Assembly: GCA_002431395.1 (NCBI GenBank)
Contig: DJEU01000059.1
Coordinates: 1-64,000 of the forward strand
Reading direction: 5' to 3'
Length of the DNA: 64,000 nt
DNA from: Lachnoclostridium sp. UBA5890
GTDB lineage: Bacteria > Bacillota > Clostridia > Lachnospirales > Lachnospiraceae
The translations under genes were made by a program, and so were the position numbers. Under the pieces are notes generated by a model. That model was not told where the DNA came from. It searched no databases and saw only the letters and a program-made list of their open reading frames with translations. Shown one piece after another: positions 35,484 to 45,011 of this stretch (within the stretch, counting starts at the first letter, position 1; the number at the start of each line of letters is the position of its first letter).

Positions 35484-36404
35484 ATGTATACTGTAGATTT
35501 ACAGGACTGCATTGACAAGATGGAACTTGAATGTCTTACACCGGATGTGGATATTTCAAGTATCAAGATCACGCAGTCGGATATCAACCGCCCGGCACTT
35601 CAGCTGGCAGGATTTTTTGATTATTTTGACCACCACCGTGTACAGATTATCGGTCACGTGGAAAATACGTATATGGAAAAGCAGGGGCTTGAGTACAGCG
35701 TAGAGATGATGGGACGTATCATGTCCTACAAAGTACCATGTATCGTGTACTGTCGTGATATGGCGGTGCCGGATGCCATCCTGGAGGTGGCGGACAAAGC
35801 CGGTGTGCCGATTTTACGTACGAAGCAGACGACTTCCTCATTTTCTTCCGAATTGAACCGATGGCTGAAAGTCGAATTGGCGCCGCGTATCAGTATTCAC
35901 GGTGTTTTGGTCGACATTTACGGCGAAGGTGTGCTGATCACCGGAGAGAGTGGAATCGGTAAAAGTGAGGTTGCTTTGGAACTGATCCACCGCGGACACC
36001 GTCTCGTATCGGACGATGTCGTAGAGATTAAGAAAGTCAGCGATGCGACATTGATCGGTACCGCTCCCGATATCACGAGACATTTTATCGAACTTCGCGG
36101 AATCGGAATTATCGATGCCAAAGCATTGTTTGGTGTGGAAAGTGTAAAAAACACTCAGTCGATCGATCTTGTCATTAAACTCGAAGAGTGGAATAAAGAG
36201 CAGGATTACGACCGCATGGGACTGGAAGAAAAATACATCGAATATCTCGGAAATAAAGTGGTCTGCCATTCGATCCCGATTCGTCCGGGCCGAAATCTCG
36301 CGATTATCTGTGAGTCGGCAGCCGTCAACTTCCGTCAGAAAAAGATGGGATATAACGCAGCAAAAGAATTGTACAATCGTGTAACCGCAAGATTGCCGGA
36401 ATAA
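35484..36404 (+). CDS. hprK: HPr kinase/phosphorylase
   Basis: 306 residues. The C-terminal catalytic domain has the P-loop GESGIGKSE (about 154-162), LVSDD and the K3 signature ELRGIGIIDAKALFG. The N-terminal half (1-130) is the usual regulatory domain. It phosphorylates HPr/Crh on the regulatory serine when glycolytic intermediates are high, driving CcpA-type catabolite repression. A possible substrate is encoded at 40084 in the same run. Confidence 0.96.
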   Translation: MYTVDLQDCIDKMELECLTPDVDISSIKITQSDINRPALQLAGFFDYFDHHRVQIIGHVENTYMEKQGLEYSVEMMGRIMSYKVPCIVYCRDMAVPDAILEVADKAGVPILRTKQTTSSFSSELNRWLKVELAPRISIHGVLVDIYGEGVLITGESGIGKSEVALELIHRGHRLVSDDVVEIKKVSDATLIGTAPDITRHFIELRGIGIIDAKALFGVESVKNTQSIDLVIKLEEWNKEQDYDRMGLEEKYIEYLGNKVVCHSIPIRPGRNLAIICESAAVNFRQKKMGYNAAKELYNRVTARLPE

Positions 36405-36431
36405 AGATACGCAGTCAGAAGGAGGAAAGTC

Positions 36432-37358
36432 ATGGAAAAGTTTTACGTAGGTGTCGATGTCGGAGGCACATCGATCAAGATGGGAATGTTTTCACATACC
36501 GGGGAATTGCTCGAAAAATGGGAAATTCCGACGCGTGTGGATGAAGATGAAGAAACGGATCGTATCCTTCCGGATATCGCCGCAAGTATCGAAGAAAAAC
36601 GTGCGGAAAAAAATGGAAATATTGTCGGCATCGGACTCGGCATCCCGGGACCGGTGACAGACGACGGAACCGTGTTAAAATGTGCCAATATTCATTGGCC
36701 GGTCTTTAATGTCAAAGAAAAATTGTTTGATCTGACCGGCGTAGCTAATATTCGTGTCGGAAATGATGCGAATGTCGCAGCTCTTGGAGAGATGTGGAAA
36801 GGCGGCGGACGCGGCTTTGACAGCATCGTCATGGTAACACTCGGAACCGGTGTCGGAGGCGGAGTTATCCTCGGCGGCAAGATTTTGACCGGAGCCAAAG
36901 GAGCAGCCGGAGAAATCGGTCATATGACCGTAGAATATGACGAAGAAGAGATGTGTAACTGCGGTACAAAAGGCTGTCTGGAACAGTATGCTTCCGCGAC
37001 GGGAATCGTTCGTCTGGCGAAAAAACAGATGACCGCGACGTCTTCTTTGGCAAAAATTGACAACCTCACAGCGAAAGACGTATTTGATGAAGCAAAAGCC
37101 GGAGATGCGTATGCGCTTCAGATCGTAGACCAGTTTGCCCATTATCTCGGTGTGGCACTTGGCAATGTGGCCCAGATCATTGATCCGGAAGCCTTTGTGA
37201 TCGGCGGCGGAGTGGCGAGAGCCGGCAGCATCATTACGGAAAGCATTGAAAAATATTATAATGACAGTGTAATGTTTGCCCTGCGCGGCAAACAGTTCAA
37301 TCTGGCAGAACTTGGAAATGACGCAGGCATCTACGGTGCTGTGCGTATGGTCCTGTAA
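36432..37358 (+). CDS. glcK: ROK-family glucokinase
   Basis: 308 residues. ATP site VGVDVGGTSIKMGMF, LGIPGPV, TLGTGVGGG and the ROK zinc motif CNCGTKGCLEQYAS (about 175-190) with preceding GEIGHM histidine. Phosphorylates glucose entering without the PTS. AGGAGGAAAG precedes the ATG, 27 bp after hprK. Confidence 0.93.
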   Translation: MEKFYVGVDVGGTSIKMGMFSHTGELLEKWEIPTRVDEDEETDRILPDIAASIEEKRAEKNGNIVGIGLGIPGPVTDDGTVLKCANIHWPVFNVKEKLFDLTGVANIRVGNDANVAALGEMWKGGGRGFDSIVMVTLGTGVGGGVILGGKILTGAKGAAGEIGHMTVEYDEEEMCNCGTKGCLEQYASATGIVRLAKKQMTATSSLAKIDNLTAKDVFDEAKAGDAYALQIVDQFAHYLGVALGNVAQIIDPEAFVIGGGVARAGSIITESIEKYYNDSVMFALRGKQFNLAELGNDAGIYGAVRMVL

Positions 37359-37375
37359 GAAAGGAATCAGAGAGC

Positions 37376-38242
37376 GTGATACAATTAAAAGAAGGAGAAC
37401 TTCTGAGAAATCATACAACATTTCGTATCGGCGGAGCGGCAAAATATTTTGCTGTGCCAAAGAACGAAGAGGAGATTATGGAAGCGGTGGATTTTGCCAT
37501 CGTGAAGGATCTGCCATATTACATCCTTGGCAAGGGAAGCAATGTGCTGTTCCCGGATGAGGGATATTCCGGTGTAGTCATCGAGATTGGAGCCGGCATG
37601 GAAAAGGTGGAACGCATTGGCGATACCGGAATCCGTGCACAGGCAGGTATGTCATTGAGTTCCCTGGCGGCGTTTGCAGCGAGAGAGGGGCTGGCAGGAT
37701 TGGAATTTGCCGGCGGCATCCCGGGAACACTTGGAGGCGCCGTGACGATGAATGCGGGTGCCTATGGCGGTGAGATCAAGGATGTCGTTGTAAGTGCGAA
37801 AGTGATGGATGAAGACGGCGGTGTAAAAGTGCTGTCCCGCGATGAATTGGAGCTTGGATATCGTACAAGCATCGTCCAAAAGAAACAACTGATCGTGTTA
37901 GAAGCCGAATTTTCACTGCAACCGGGAGAAACTGAGGGGATTCAGAACACGATGAAAGAACTGAATGCAAAACGAAGAGAAAAACAGCCGTTGGAATATC
38001 CGAGTGCCGGAAGTACGTTTAAGCGTCCGGAAGGATATTTTGCCGGAAAACTGATCGAAGATGCCGGACTCCGCGGCTACCGTGTCGGGGATGCCCAGGT
38101 GTCGGAAAAACATTGTGGATTTGTAGTAAACCGCGGAAAGGCGACATGTGCCGAGGTGCTTCAGTTGATCGAAGAGGTACAGAAAAAGGTCAAAGAGCAG
38201 TTTGGGGTACAGCTTGAGCCGGAAGTGCGGATCATACGATAG
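37376..38242 (+). CDS. murB: UDP-N-acetylenolpyruvoylglucosamine reductase
   Basis: 288 residues. FAD-binding N-terminal part NHTTFRIGGAAKYFAVP, ILGKGSNVLFPD, GIPGTLGGAVTMNAGAYGGE, catalytic serine region YPSAGSTFKRPEG and C-terminal EPEVRIIR. Makes UDP-MurNAc for peptidoglycan. GTG start 37376, 17 bp after glcK. Short compact type common in Firmicutes. Confidence 0.95.
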   Translation: MIQLKEGELLRNHTTFRIGGAAKYFAVPKNEEEIMEAVDFAIVKDLPYYILGKGSNVLFPDEGYSGVVIEIGAGMEKVERIGDTGIRAQAGMSLSSLAAFAAREGLAGLEFAGGIPGTLGGAVTMNAGAYGGEIKDVVVSAKVMDEDGGVKVLSRDELELGYRTSIVQKKQLIVLEAEFSLQPGETEGIQNTMKELNAKRREKQPLEYPSAGSTFKRPEGYFAGKLIEDAGLRGYRVGDAQVSEKHCGFVVNRGKATCAEVLQLIEEVQKKVKEQFGVQLEPEVRIIR

Positions 38243-38281
38243 AAGAGCAGTTCTCGAAAACTGCAGAAAAGGAGGGCAAAG

Positions 38282-39172
38282 ATGAGATTTGTTATAGTGA
38301 CAGGTATGAGTGGCGCAGGACGTTCTTCTGCCATGCGGATTTTGGAAGATGATGGGTACTTCTGTGTAGATAATCTGCCGGTGTCTCTTTTGCCAACCTT
38401 TATGGAATTGACAAAAAATTCCAGTAAACAGATTGAAAAAGTGGCGCTTGGACTGGACATCCGTGTCGGAGCAGAAGCATTGCGGGAGACGGCGAGTGTA
38501 CTCCGGTCGCTGAAAGCCAAAGGTTATGAGTTTGAAATTTTGTTTTTTGAGGCGAGTACGCCGGTTTTGGTAAAGCGGTACAAGGAGACGAGACGACTTC
38601 ATCCGCTTGCCAAAGGAGGACGGATCGACTCCGGTATCGAGGCCGAACGGGAACTTCTGATCGAATTAAAGAGCAGTGCGGATTACATCATTGATACGAG
38701 CACACTGTTGATACGGGATCTGAAGCAGGAGATTGAGCGGATTTTTGAAGAAGACCAAAGCTGCAATTTTTATCTGACTTTTGTTTCCTTTGGATTCAAA
38801 TACGGCATTCCGACCGATGCCGATCTTGTCTTTGATGTGCGGTTCCTGCCGAATCCGTTTTACATCGACGATCTAAAACCGCTCACCGGCAATGATAAGC
38901 CTGTTTTTGATTATGTGATGAACAGTGACACGGCGAAGACATTTTTAGGTAAATTAAAAGATATGCTTGATTTTTTAATTCCGAATTATATTACGGAGGG
39001 AAAGAATCAGCTTGTGATCGCCATCGGCTGTACGGGCGGAAAGCACCGCTCCGTTACACTGACCAATGCGATTTACAGTGAATTTGAAAATTCGAATTAT
39101 GGATGCAAGAAAGAACACCGAGACATCGAGAAGGACAGGTTAAGAAATTTATGTCGTTTTCCAGAAAAGTAA
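38282..39172 (+). CDS. rapZ: RNase adapter / nucleotide-binding protein RapZ (YvcJ)
   Basis: 296 residues. Walker A GMSGAGRSSAM (about 8-18), DNLPVSLLP, the arginine-rich RYKETRRLHPL and the C-terminal IGCTGGKHRSVTL motif. In enterobacteria RapZ senses GlcN6P; in Bacillus YvcJ is an NTP-binding protein linked to competence. Conserved neighbour of whiA and HPr genes. The whiA gene begins inside its 3' end. Confidence 0.94.
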   Translation: MRFVIVTGMSGAGRSSAMRILEDDGYFCVDNLPVSLLPTFMELTKNSSKQIEKVALGLDIRVGAEALRETASVLRSLKAKGYEFEILFFEASTPVLVKRYKETRRLHPLAKGGRIDSGIEAERELLIELKSSADYIIDTSTLLIRDLKQEIERIFEEDQSCNFYLTFVSFGFKYGIPTDADLVFDVRFLPNPFYIDDLKPLTGNDKPVFDYVMNSDTAKTFLGKLKDMLDFLIPNYITEGKNQLVIAIGCTGGKHRSVTLTNAIYSEFENSNYGCKKEHRDIEKDRLRNLCRFPEK

Positions 39173-40059
39173 AAGAAGAACTTGGCGGACAGATAAGCCG
39201 GGCGAGACATTGCCAGATTGCAGAGCTGGCGGCACTTTTTTCCTGCTGTGGACGTGTGGTTCCGCAAGATGAACGAAACTTTTTCGTAAAATTTACCACA
39301 GAAAACTTGACAGTTGCGAAAAAATATTCTATCTTAATTAAGAAGGCATTTCATTTTGATATCGAGATGTCGGTGAGGGGTCACCAATATCTGATCTACA
39401 TATTAAATCCGGAGGATGCATTAATTTTTCTACAGGCACTTAAAATCCTGGAGGGGAAGGCATTGGTTCACGAATTGGTTATTCAGCGAAATTGCTGCAA
39501 ACGGGCATTTATCCGCGGCATTTTTCTGGCGTGCGGTTCGGTGACCGATCCGGAGAGAGGCTATCATCTTGAAATGGCGGTCGGAACGATGGGAAAAGCA
39601 GAAGAACTGGTACAGATTTTAGCAGATTTTCAAATTCCGGCGAAAGTAGTGGAACGTAAAAAAAACTATATTGTGTATATCAAAGAGGGAGCACTGATCG
39701 TAGATCTTCTGAATGTTATGGAAGCTCACGTGGCATTGATGGAGTTTGAAAATGTCAGGATTTTGAAAGAAATGCGGAATTCCGTCAACCGACAGGTAAA
39801 CTGTGAGACGGCGAACATTAAAAAGACTGTGACGGCAGCGACCAGACAGATTGAAGACATACGTTATATAAAGGAAACAATTGGTTTTGGAACCCTTCCG
39901 AAGGGGCTGGCAGAAATTGCCAAACTTCGGCTGGAGTATGCCGAAGTACCGCTAAAGGAACTCGGAGAAATGTTAGATCCGCCGATCGGGAAATCCGGTG
40001 TCAACCATCGGCTCCGTAAATTGAGTGGGATCGCAGAAGATTTAAGACAACGTCAATAA
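39151..40059 (+). CDS. whiA: DNA-binding protein WhiA
   Basis: 302 residues. N-terminal LAGLIDADG-like domain degenerate in catalytic residues (RHCQIAELAALFSCCG, RGIFLACGSVTDPERGYHLE) and C-terminal HTH (LPKGLAEIAKLRLEYAEVPLKELGEMLDPPIGKSGVNHRLRKL, quoted in pieces: it runs from about 245 to 295). Start ATG 39151 has AAGGACAGG upstream and overlaps rapZ by 22 bp. WhiA influences division and chromosome segregation in Firmicutes and sporulation in actinobacteria. Confidence 0.95.
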   Translation: MSFSRKVKEELGGQISRARHCQIAELAALFSCCGRVVPQDERNFFVKFTTENLTVAKKYSILIKKAFHFDIEMSVRGHQYLIYILNPEDALIFLQALKILEGKALVHELVIQRNCCKRAFIRGIFLACGSVTDPERGYHLEMAVGTMGKAEELVQILADFQIPAKVVERKKNYIVYIKEGALIVDLLNVMEAHVALMEFENVRILKEMRNSVNRQVNCETANIKKTVTAATRQIEDIRYIKETIGFGTLPKGLAEIAKLRLEYAEVPLKELGEMLDPPIGKSGVNHRLRKLSGIAEDLRQRQ

Positions 40060-40083
40060 GACAGCCAGGAGGATAAAATTAAA

Positions 40084-40338
40084 ATGATAGTGAAAGACAT
40101 CGAAGTTCAGGTATCGGATAATGGGGCGCATTTGATCGCTATGTTGGTGCAGTTAGCCAGTCAGTTTAAGAGTAAGATCAATATCAAGAAAGAGGATAAG
40201 ATGGTAAATGCCAAAAGCATCATGGGAATGATGGCGATCGGCTTGACCCCGGGCCAGAGCATCGAGGTAAATATCGAAGGTGAAGATGAGACGGCAGCAG
40301 CCGAAAGCATAGAAAATTATCTTCATGGAAGCAAATAG
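40084..40338 (+). CDS. HPr-like (Crh-type) phosphocarrier homologue
   Basis: 84 residues with the HPr fold pattern. The regulatory serine is kept in VNAKSIMGMM (S45), followed by GLTPGQSIEVNIEGEDE. In the PTS site the usual GLHARPA is GAHLIAM: the histidine (H16) is retained but the following Arg and Pro are lost. That makes phosphotransfer from EI doubtful and favours a regulatory, HprK-phosphorylated role as for Crh, although Crh itself lacks the histidine. Gene order whiA-HPr/Crh is conserved in Firmicutes. Confidence 0.85.
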   Translation: MIVKDIEVQVSDNGAHLIAMLVQLASQFKSKINIKKEDKMVNAKSIMGMMAIGLTPGQSIEVNIEGEDETAAAESIENYLHGSK

Positions 40339-40348
40339 CGACAAAAAC

Positions 40349-40386
40349 AGCCTCTTCTTCAATCGGAGAAGGGGCTATTACTATTA
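40349..40386 (+). terminator. Probable terminator after the HPr-like gene
   Basis: AGCCTCTTCT / AGAAGGGGCT stem (40349-40358 with about 40367-40376), A/T-rich tail without a clean T-run. Confidence 0.5.
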
Positions 40387-40408
40387 TTGAGGAGAATGGA
40401 GGGAAAGC

Positions 40409-43400
40409 ATGTCAAAGGTTCCGTTTACACATTTACATGTTCATACAGAATACAGTCTGCTTGACGGTGCCAGTAAGATCGACGAGCTTGTGGCGCGGAC
40501 AAAAGAATTAGGGATGGACAGCATCGCCATTACGGACCACGGTGTCATGTATGGTGTGGTGGATTTTTATCGTGCTGCCCTGAAAGCCGGGATCAAACCA
40601 ATCATCGGCTGTGAAGTATATGTAGCACCGGGTTCCCGTTTTGACCGAGAGATCGGACAGGGAGAGGACCGCTATAACCATTTGGTGCTTCTTGCCGAAA
40701 ATGATAAGGGGTATCATAATCTGATGAAAATTGTCTCCCGCGGTTTTACCGAAGGATTTTACTATAAACCCCGCGTGGATTACGAAGTGCTGGAACGTTA
40801 TCACGAGGGAATTATTGCGCTCAGCGCGTGTCTTGCCGGTGCGGTAGCGACGCGGCTCGTAAAGGGATTGTATGAAGAGGCAAAAGAAGAGGCACTTCGA
40901 TTGCAGGAAATATTTGGAAAAGGAAATTTCTTTCTGGAATTACAGGATCATGGATTGCAGCCACAGCAGATCGTCAATCAGGGACTTTTGCGTATGCACG
41001 ATGAGACGGGCATTGAACTCGTGGCGACCAATGACCTTCATTATATTTATGACACCGACCAGGAAGCACACGATATCCTTTTGTGCATTCAGACCGGGAA
41101 AAAGGTAACGGACGAAAACCGTATGCGGTATGACGGCGGACAGTATTATCTGAAATCGCCGGAAGAAATGGCCGAATTGTTCCCGTATGCGCCGGAAGCC
41201 ATCACGAATACCCATAAGATCGCAGAACGCTGCAATGTGACGATTGAATTTGGACATTACAAACTGCCTCATTTTCAGGTGCCGGAAGGCTATACGTCGG
41301 AGAGTTACCTGCGGAAATTGTGCCAGGAAGGGCTCGAACGCAAATACCATGACAGTAAGTACGATAAACAGATGCTTCAAGACCGCCTGGATTATGAACT
41401 GGATACGATTTCCAGTATGGGATTTGTCGATTATTTCCTGATTGTATGGGATTTTATCAAATATGCCAAAGACCACGGCATTCCGGTTGGACCAGGGCGT
41501 GGCTCGGCAGCCGGAAGTATCGTGGCATATACGCTTCAGATCACGGATATTGTCGATCCGATCAAGTATAACCTGATCTTTGAGCGTTTTTTGAATAAAG
41601 AGCGTGTCACGATGCCGGATATCGATATTGACTTTTGTGTCGAACGCCGGCAGGAAGTCATTGATTATGTAACGGAAAAATACGGAAAAGAAAAAGTGGT
41701 TCAGATCGTTACGTTTGGTACGATGGCAGCGCGCATGGTTATCCGTGATGTCGGACGTGTGCTGGATCTTCCGTATGCGCTGGTGGATTCCGTGGCAAAA
41801 GCGGTGCCGATGGAACTTGGCATCACGATTCAAAAAGGTCTGGAGATGAATCCGGAGCTGAAGAAAATGTATGAAATGGACGAGGACATCAAGAAACTCA
41901 TTGATATGTCGATGCGTCTCGAAGGACTTCCTCGCCATACGTCAATTCATGCCGCGGGCGTCGTCATCAGTCCCGAGGAAGTGGACGAATTTGTACCACT
42001 TTCCCGTGCGGCGGACGGTACGATCACGACGCAGTACACGATGGTAACGCTCGAAGAACTCGGCCTTTTGAAAATGGACTTTCTGGGCTTGCGAAACCTT
42101 ACGGTCATCAAAAATGCGACCGAGGGCAAATTGTCGCTGCAGGACATCAATTACGACGATCCGAACGTTTACGAGATGATCTCTGCCGGAAAGACGGAGG
42201 GCGTTTTCCAGCTGGAGAGTGAGGGAATGAAAAACTTCATGAAGGAGTTAAAGCCGGAATGTCTCGAGGATATCATCGCCGGTATCTCCCTCTACCGTCC
42301 GGGCCCGATGGATTTTATCCCCAAATACATCGCCGGAAAAAATGACAGACACAATATCGTCTACGACTGCCCGCAGTTAGAGCCAATCTTGAAAAATACC
42401 TACGGCTGTATCGTATACCAGGAGCAGGTTATGCAGATCGTGCGTGATCTCGCCGGTTACAGCTATGGGCAAAGTGACAATGTGCGGCGTGCCATGTCAA
42501 AGAAAAAAGCTAAAGAAATGGAACGCAACCGAAATATCTTTATTTATGGCGACGAAAGCGAAAATATTGAAGGATGTATCAAACGCGGTATCCCGGAAGA
42601 GACGGCAAGTAAGATTTATGCAGACATGACAGATTTTGCCAAATACGCCTTTAACAAATCGCATGCGGCCGCGTATGCCGTTGTGTCCTATCAGACGGCA
42701 TATCTGAAATATTACTATCCGAAGGAATTTATGGCAGCACTCCTTACTTCGGTAATGGATAATACCGGAAAAATTACGGAGTACACGATGAGCTGCCGCC
42801 AGATGGGCATCGAGATCCTGCCGCCGGATATCAATGAAGGAGAGGCGAATTTTACGCCAACCGAAAAGGGAATCCGCTATGGTCTGGCTGCGATCAAGAG
42901 TGTCGGTCGGCCGGTCATTGAGGAAATTGTGACAGAACGCCGTGCCGCTGGTCCGTACGCTTCGCTGAAGGATCTGTGTAGCCGCTTGTCCGGAAAATCG
43001 ATGAATAAGCGTACGCTGGAAAGTTTTATTAAGGCGGGGGCACTGGACTGCCTTGAGGGAACGCGCAAGCAGAAAATGAGTGCCTATGCTTCAATCCTGG
43101 AAGGCATCAGCCACGAGAAAAAGGCAACGATGACAGGACAACTGTCGCTGTTTGATTTTGCCAGCGATGAGGATAAAGAAGAACTGGAAACCAAGTTCCC
43201 AGATGTCGGCGAATATGATAAAGAGATGATTCTTGCCTTTGAAAAAGAGGTGCTTGGCCTGTATATCAGTGGTCATCCGCTCGAGGATTATGTCGATGTG
43301 ATGAAGCGGAATATCACGTGTCAGACGATTGATTTTGCGGTAGCCGACGGAGAACGTGTACCTCGGGTCAAAGACAATGAGACGGCAGTAATCGGCGGAA

Positions 43401-43882
43401 TTATTGAAAATAAAGTTGTTAAAACAACGAAAACCAATAATATGATGGCGTTTATCACGATTGAGGATCTTCTCGGAACGGTGGAAGTGATCGTTTTTCC
43501 GCGTGATTACGAGAATTACCGCCCACTTTTGGAAAATGACCGGAAGGTGTTTATCAAGGGCCGCGTTACGGTGGAAGAGGACAAACCGGCGAAAATGATC
43601 TGCCAGAAGATCGTACCATTTGATGAAGTGCCAAAACAGCTCTGGATCCAGTTTGCGGACAAGCAGAGTTATCTTGCGGCAGAGCAGTCATTGTTTGATT
43701 CTCTGGCAAAATACGACGGTCAGGATAAAGTCATTGTCTATCTGTCTACGGAGCGTGCAAAAAAGCAGCTTCCCAATAGCCGTATGACAAAAGTCTGTCC
43801 GGAATTGCTGGATGAACTTTATAAAAAATTTACAAAAGAAAATGTCAAAGTAGTACAAATGAGTATTGAAAAAATCCTGTAA
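40409..43882 (+). CDS. dnaE: DNA polymerase III alpha subunit DnaE
   Basis: 1157 residues. PHP domain (1-205, THLHVHTEYSLLDGASKI), palm with catalytic acids in TMPDIDIDFCVERR (about 403-416) and the GPGRGSAAGS loop (about 363), helix-hairpin-helix region, and a C-terminal OB fold (about 990-1065, AVIGGIIENKVVKTTKTNNMM, shown in part). It lacks an exonuclease insert, so it is DnaE and not PolC. GAATGGAGGGAAAG upstream. Confidence 0.96.
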   Translation: MSKVPFTHLHVHTEYSLLDGASKIDELVARTKELGMDSIAITDHGVMYGVVDFYRAALKAGIKPIIGCEVYVAPGSRFDREIGQGEDRYNHLVLLAENDKGYHNLMKIVSRGFTEGFYYKPRVDYEVLERYHEGIIALSACLAGAVATRLVKGLYEEAKEEALRLQEIFGKGNFFLELQDHGLQPQQIVNQGLLRMHDETGIELVATNDLHYIYDTDQEAHDILLCIQTGKKVTDENRMRYDGGQYYLKSPEEMAELFPYAPEAITNTHKIAERCNVTIEFGHYKLPHFQVPEGYTSESYLRKLCQEGLERKYHDSKYDKQMLQDRLDYELDTISSMGFVDYFLIVWDFIKYAKDHGIPVGPGRGSAAGSIVAYTLQITDIVDPIKYNLIFERFLNKERVTMPDIDIDFCVERRQEVIDYVTEKYGKEKVVQIVTFGTMAARMVIRDVGRVLDLPYALVDSVAKAVPMELGITIQKGLEMNPELKKMYEMDEDIKKLIDMSMRLEGLPRHTSIHAAGVVISPEEVDEFVPLSRAADGTITTQYTMVTLEELGLLKMDFLGLRNLTVIKNATEGKLSLQDINYDDPNVYEMISAGKTEGVFQLESEGMKNFMKELKPECLEDIIAGISLYRPGPMDFIPKYIAGKNDRHNIVYDCPQLEPILKNTYGCIVYQEQVMQIVRDLAGYSYGQSDNVRRAMSKKKAKEMERNRNIFIYGDESENIEGCIKRGIPEETASKIYADMTDFAKYAFNKSHAAAYAVVSYQTAYLKYYYPKEFMAALLTSVMDNTGKITEYTMSCRQMGIEILPPDINEGEANFTPTEKGIRYGLAAIKSVGRPVIEEIVTERRAAGPYASLKDLCSRLSGKSMNKRTLESFIKAGALDCLEGTRKQKMSAYASILEGISHEKKATMTGQLSLFDFASDEDKEELETKFPDVGEYDKEMILAFEKEVLGLYISGHPLEDYVDVMKRNITCQTIDFAVADGERVPRVKDNETAVIGGIIENKVVKTTKTNNMMAFITIEDLLGTVEVIVFPRDYENYRPLLENDRKVFIKGRVTVEEDKPAKMICQKIVPFDEVPKQLWIQFADKQSYLAAEQSLFDSLAKYDGQDKVIVYLSTERAKKQLPNSRMTKVCPELLDELYKKFTKENVKVVQMSIEKIL

Positions 43883-43894
43883 ATATCGTACAAT
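43866..43894 (+). promoter_or_regulatory. Candidate pfkA promoter
   Basis: TTGAAA (43866-43871), 17-bp spacer, TACAAT (43889-43894), overlapping the end of dnaE. Confidence 0.6.
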
Positions 43895-43919
43895 GGAAGA
43901 GGATTGGAGGTAAACAGTA

Positions 43920-44897
43920 ATGTCAGAAAAAGCAGTGAAAACGATAGGAGTATTGACAAGTGGTGGGGACGCACCAGGTATGAATGCAGCCATCCGTGCT
44001 GTAGTTAGATCGGGGTTATCAAGTGGACTGAAAGTAAAAGGTATTCGCCGCGGATATGCAGGCTTATTAGAAGAAGATATTGTAGATATGGATACAATGA
44101 GTGTATCCGATATTGTACAAAAAGGAGGAACTATCCTTTACACTTCCCGTTGCCCGGAGATGGTAACACCGGAAGGTCAGAAAAAGGCAGCAGATATCTG
44201 CCGTAAACACGGCATCGATGGTATCGTTGTTATCGGAGGAGACGGTTCTTTCCGTGGAGCGCAGAAACTTTCTGCAAACGGAATCAATACGATCGGTGTT
44301 CCGGGAACAATCGATCTTGACATCTCTTGTACAGAATATACGATCGGTTTTGACACCGCCTGCAACACGGCGATGGAAGCAATCGACAAAGTACGTGATA
44401 CATCCGCATCCCACGAGCGATGCAGTATCATCGAAGTAATGGGACGTACTGCCGGCCACATCGCATTGTGGTGTGGTATCAGTAATGGTTCCGAATACAT
44501 CACGATTCCGGAGCGCTATGACAATGATGAGCAGAAGATTATCGAGAAGATTCGTGCAAAACGTCGTATCGGTAAAAAGCATCATATCATTGTAAATGCC
44601 GAAGGAGTTGGAAATTCTTACCAGATGGCAAAAGACATCGAAGAGGCAACTGGTATCGAAACACGTGCAACCGTTATCGGTCATATCCAGCGTGGTGGTA
44701 ACCCATCCTGCCGTGACCGTGTCTATGCATCTTCTATGGGGGCAATGGCTGTGGATCTTTTGATCGCAGGCAAGACAAATCGTGTCGTAGCTTACCGTTC
44801 CGGTAAATTCTGCGATTTCGATATCGATGAAGCGCTGGCGATGACAAAGGACATTGATGAGCATCTTTACAGTTTGACGATGCGCTTGTCTCGATAG
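43920..44897 (+). CDS. pfkA: ATP-dependent 6-phosphofructokinase
   Basis: 325 residues. TSGGDAPGMNAAIRAVVR nucleotide loop, IGGDGSFRGA with Gly in the position that marks ATP rather than pyrophosphate users, EVMGRTAGHIA, and GHIQRGGNPSCRDR. The catalytic loop reads PGTIDLDI where nearly all PFKs have PGTIDNDI; both aspartates are kept but the Asn is Leu. Own candidate promoter and terminator. Commits fructose-6-phosphate to glycolysis. Confidence 0.93.
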   Translation: MSEKAVKTIGVLTSGGDAPGMNAAIRAVVRSGLSSGLKVKGIRRGYAGLLEEDIVDMDTMSVSDIVQKGGTILYTSRCPEMVTPEGQKKAADICRKHGIDGIVVIGGDGSFRGAQKLSANGINTIGVPGTIDLDISCTEYTIGFDTACNTAMEAIDKVRDTSASHERCSIIEVMGRTAGHIALWCGISNGSEYITIPERYDNDEQKIIEKIRAKRRIGKKHHIIVNAEGVGNSYQMAKDIEEATGIETRATVIGHIQRGGNPSCRDRVYASSMGAMAVDLLIAGKTNRVVAYRSGKFCDFDIDEALAMTKDIDEHLYSLTMRLSR

Positions 44898-44929
44898 TTA
44901 ATACATTTAAGTTTAGGATTGTATTGTTT

Positions 44930-44957
44930 ACAGGGTTCTTTTCGGAGAGCCCTGTTT
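44930..44957 (+). terminator. pfkA terminator
   Basis: ACAGGGTTC / GAGCCCTGT stem with TTTTCG loop and TTTTGG tail. Confidence 0.75.
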
Positions 44958-44965
44958 TGGCATAA

Positions 44966-44991
44966 AAATAGCATCCCCAGGGATGCTATTT
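44966..44991 (-). terminator. Terminator of the small acidic membrane protein gene
   Basis: Stem AAATAGCATCCC/GGGATGCTATTT with a 2-base loop; read on the minus strand it is followed by TTTTTATG. Confidence 0.85.
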
Positions 44992-45011
44992 GCTTTGCGT
45001 TGTTTTAAATA

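Noticed and set aside
40940..41938. 332-codon minus-strand frame inside dnaE
   Set aside because: Antisense to an unmistakable DnaE catalytic region, no start signal or recognisable domain.
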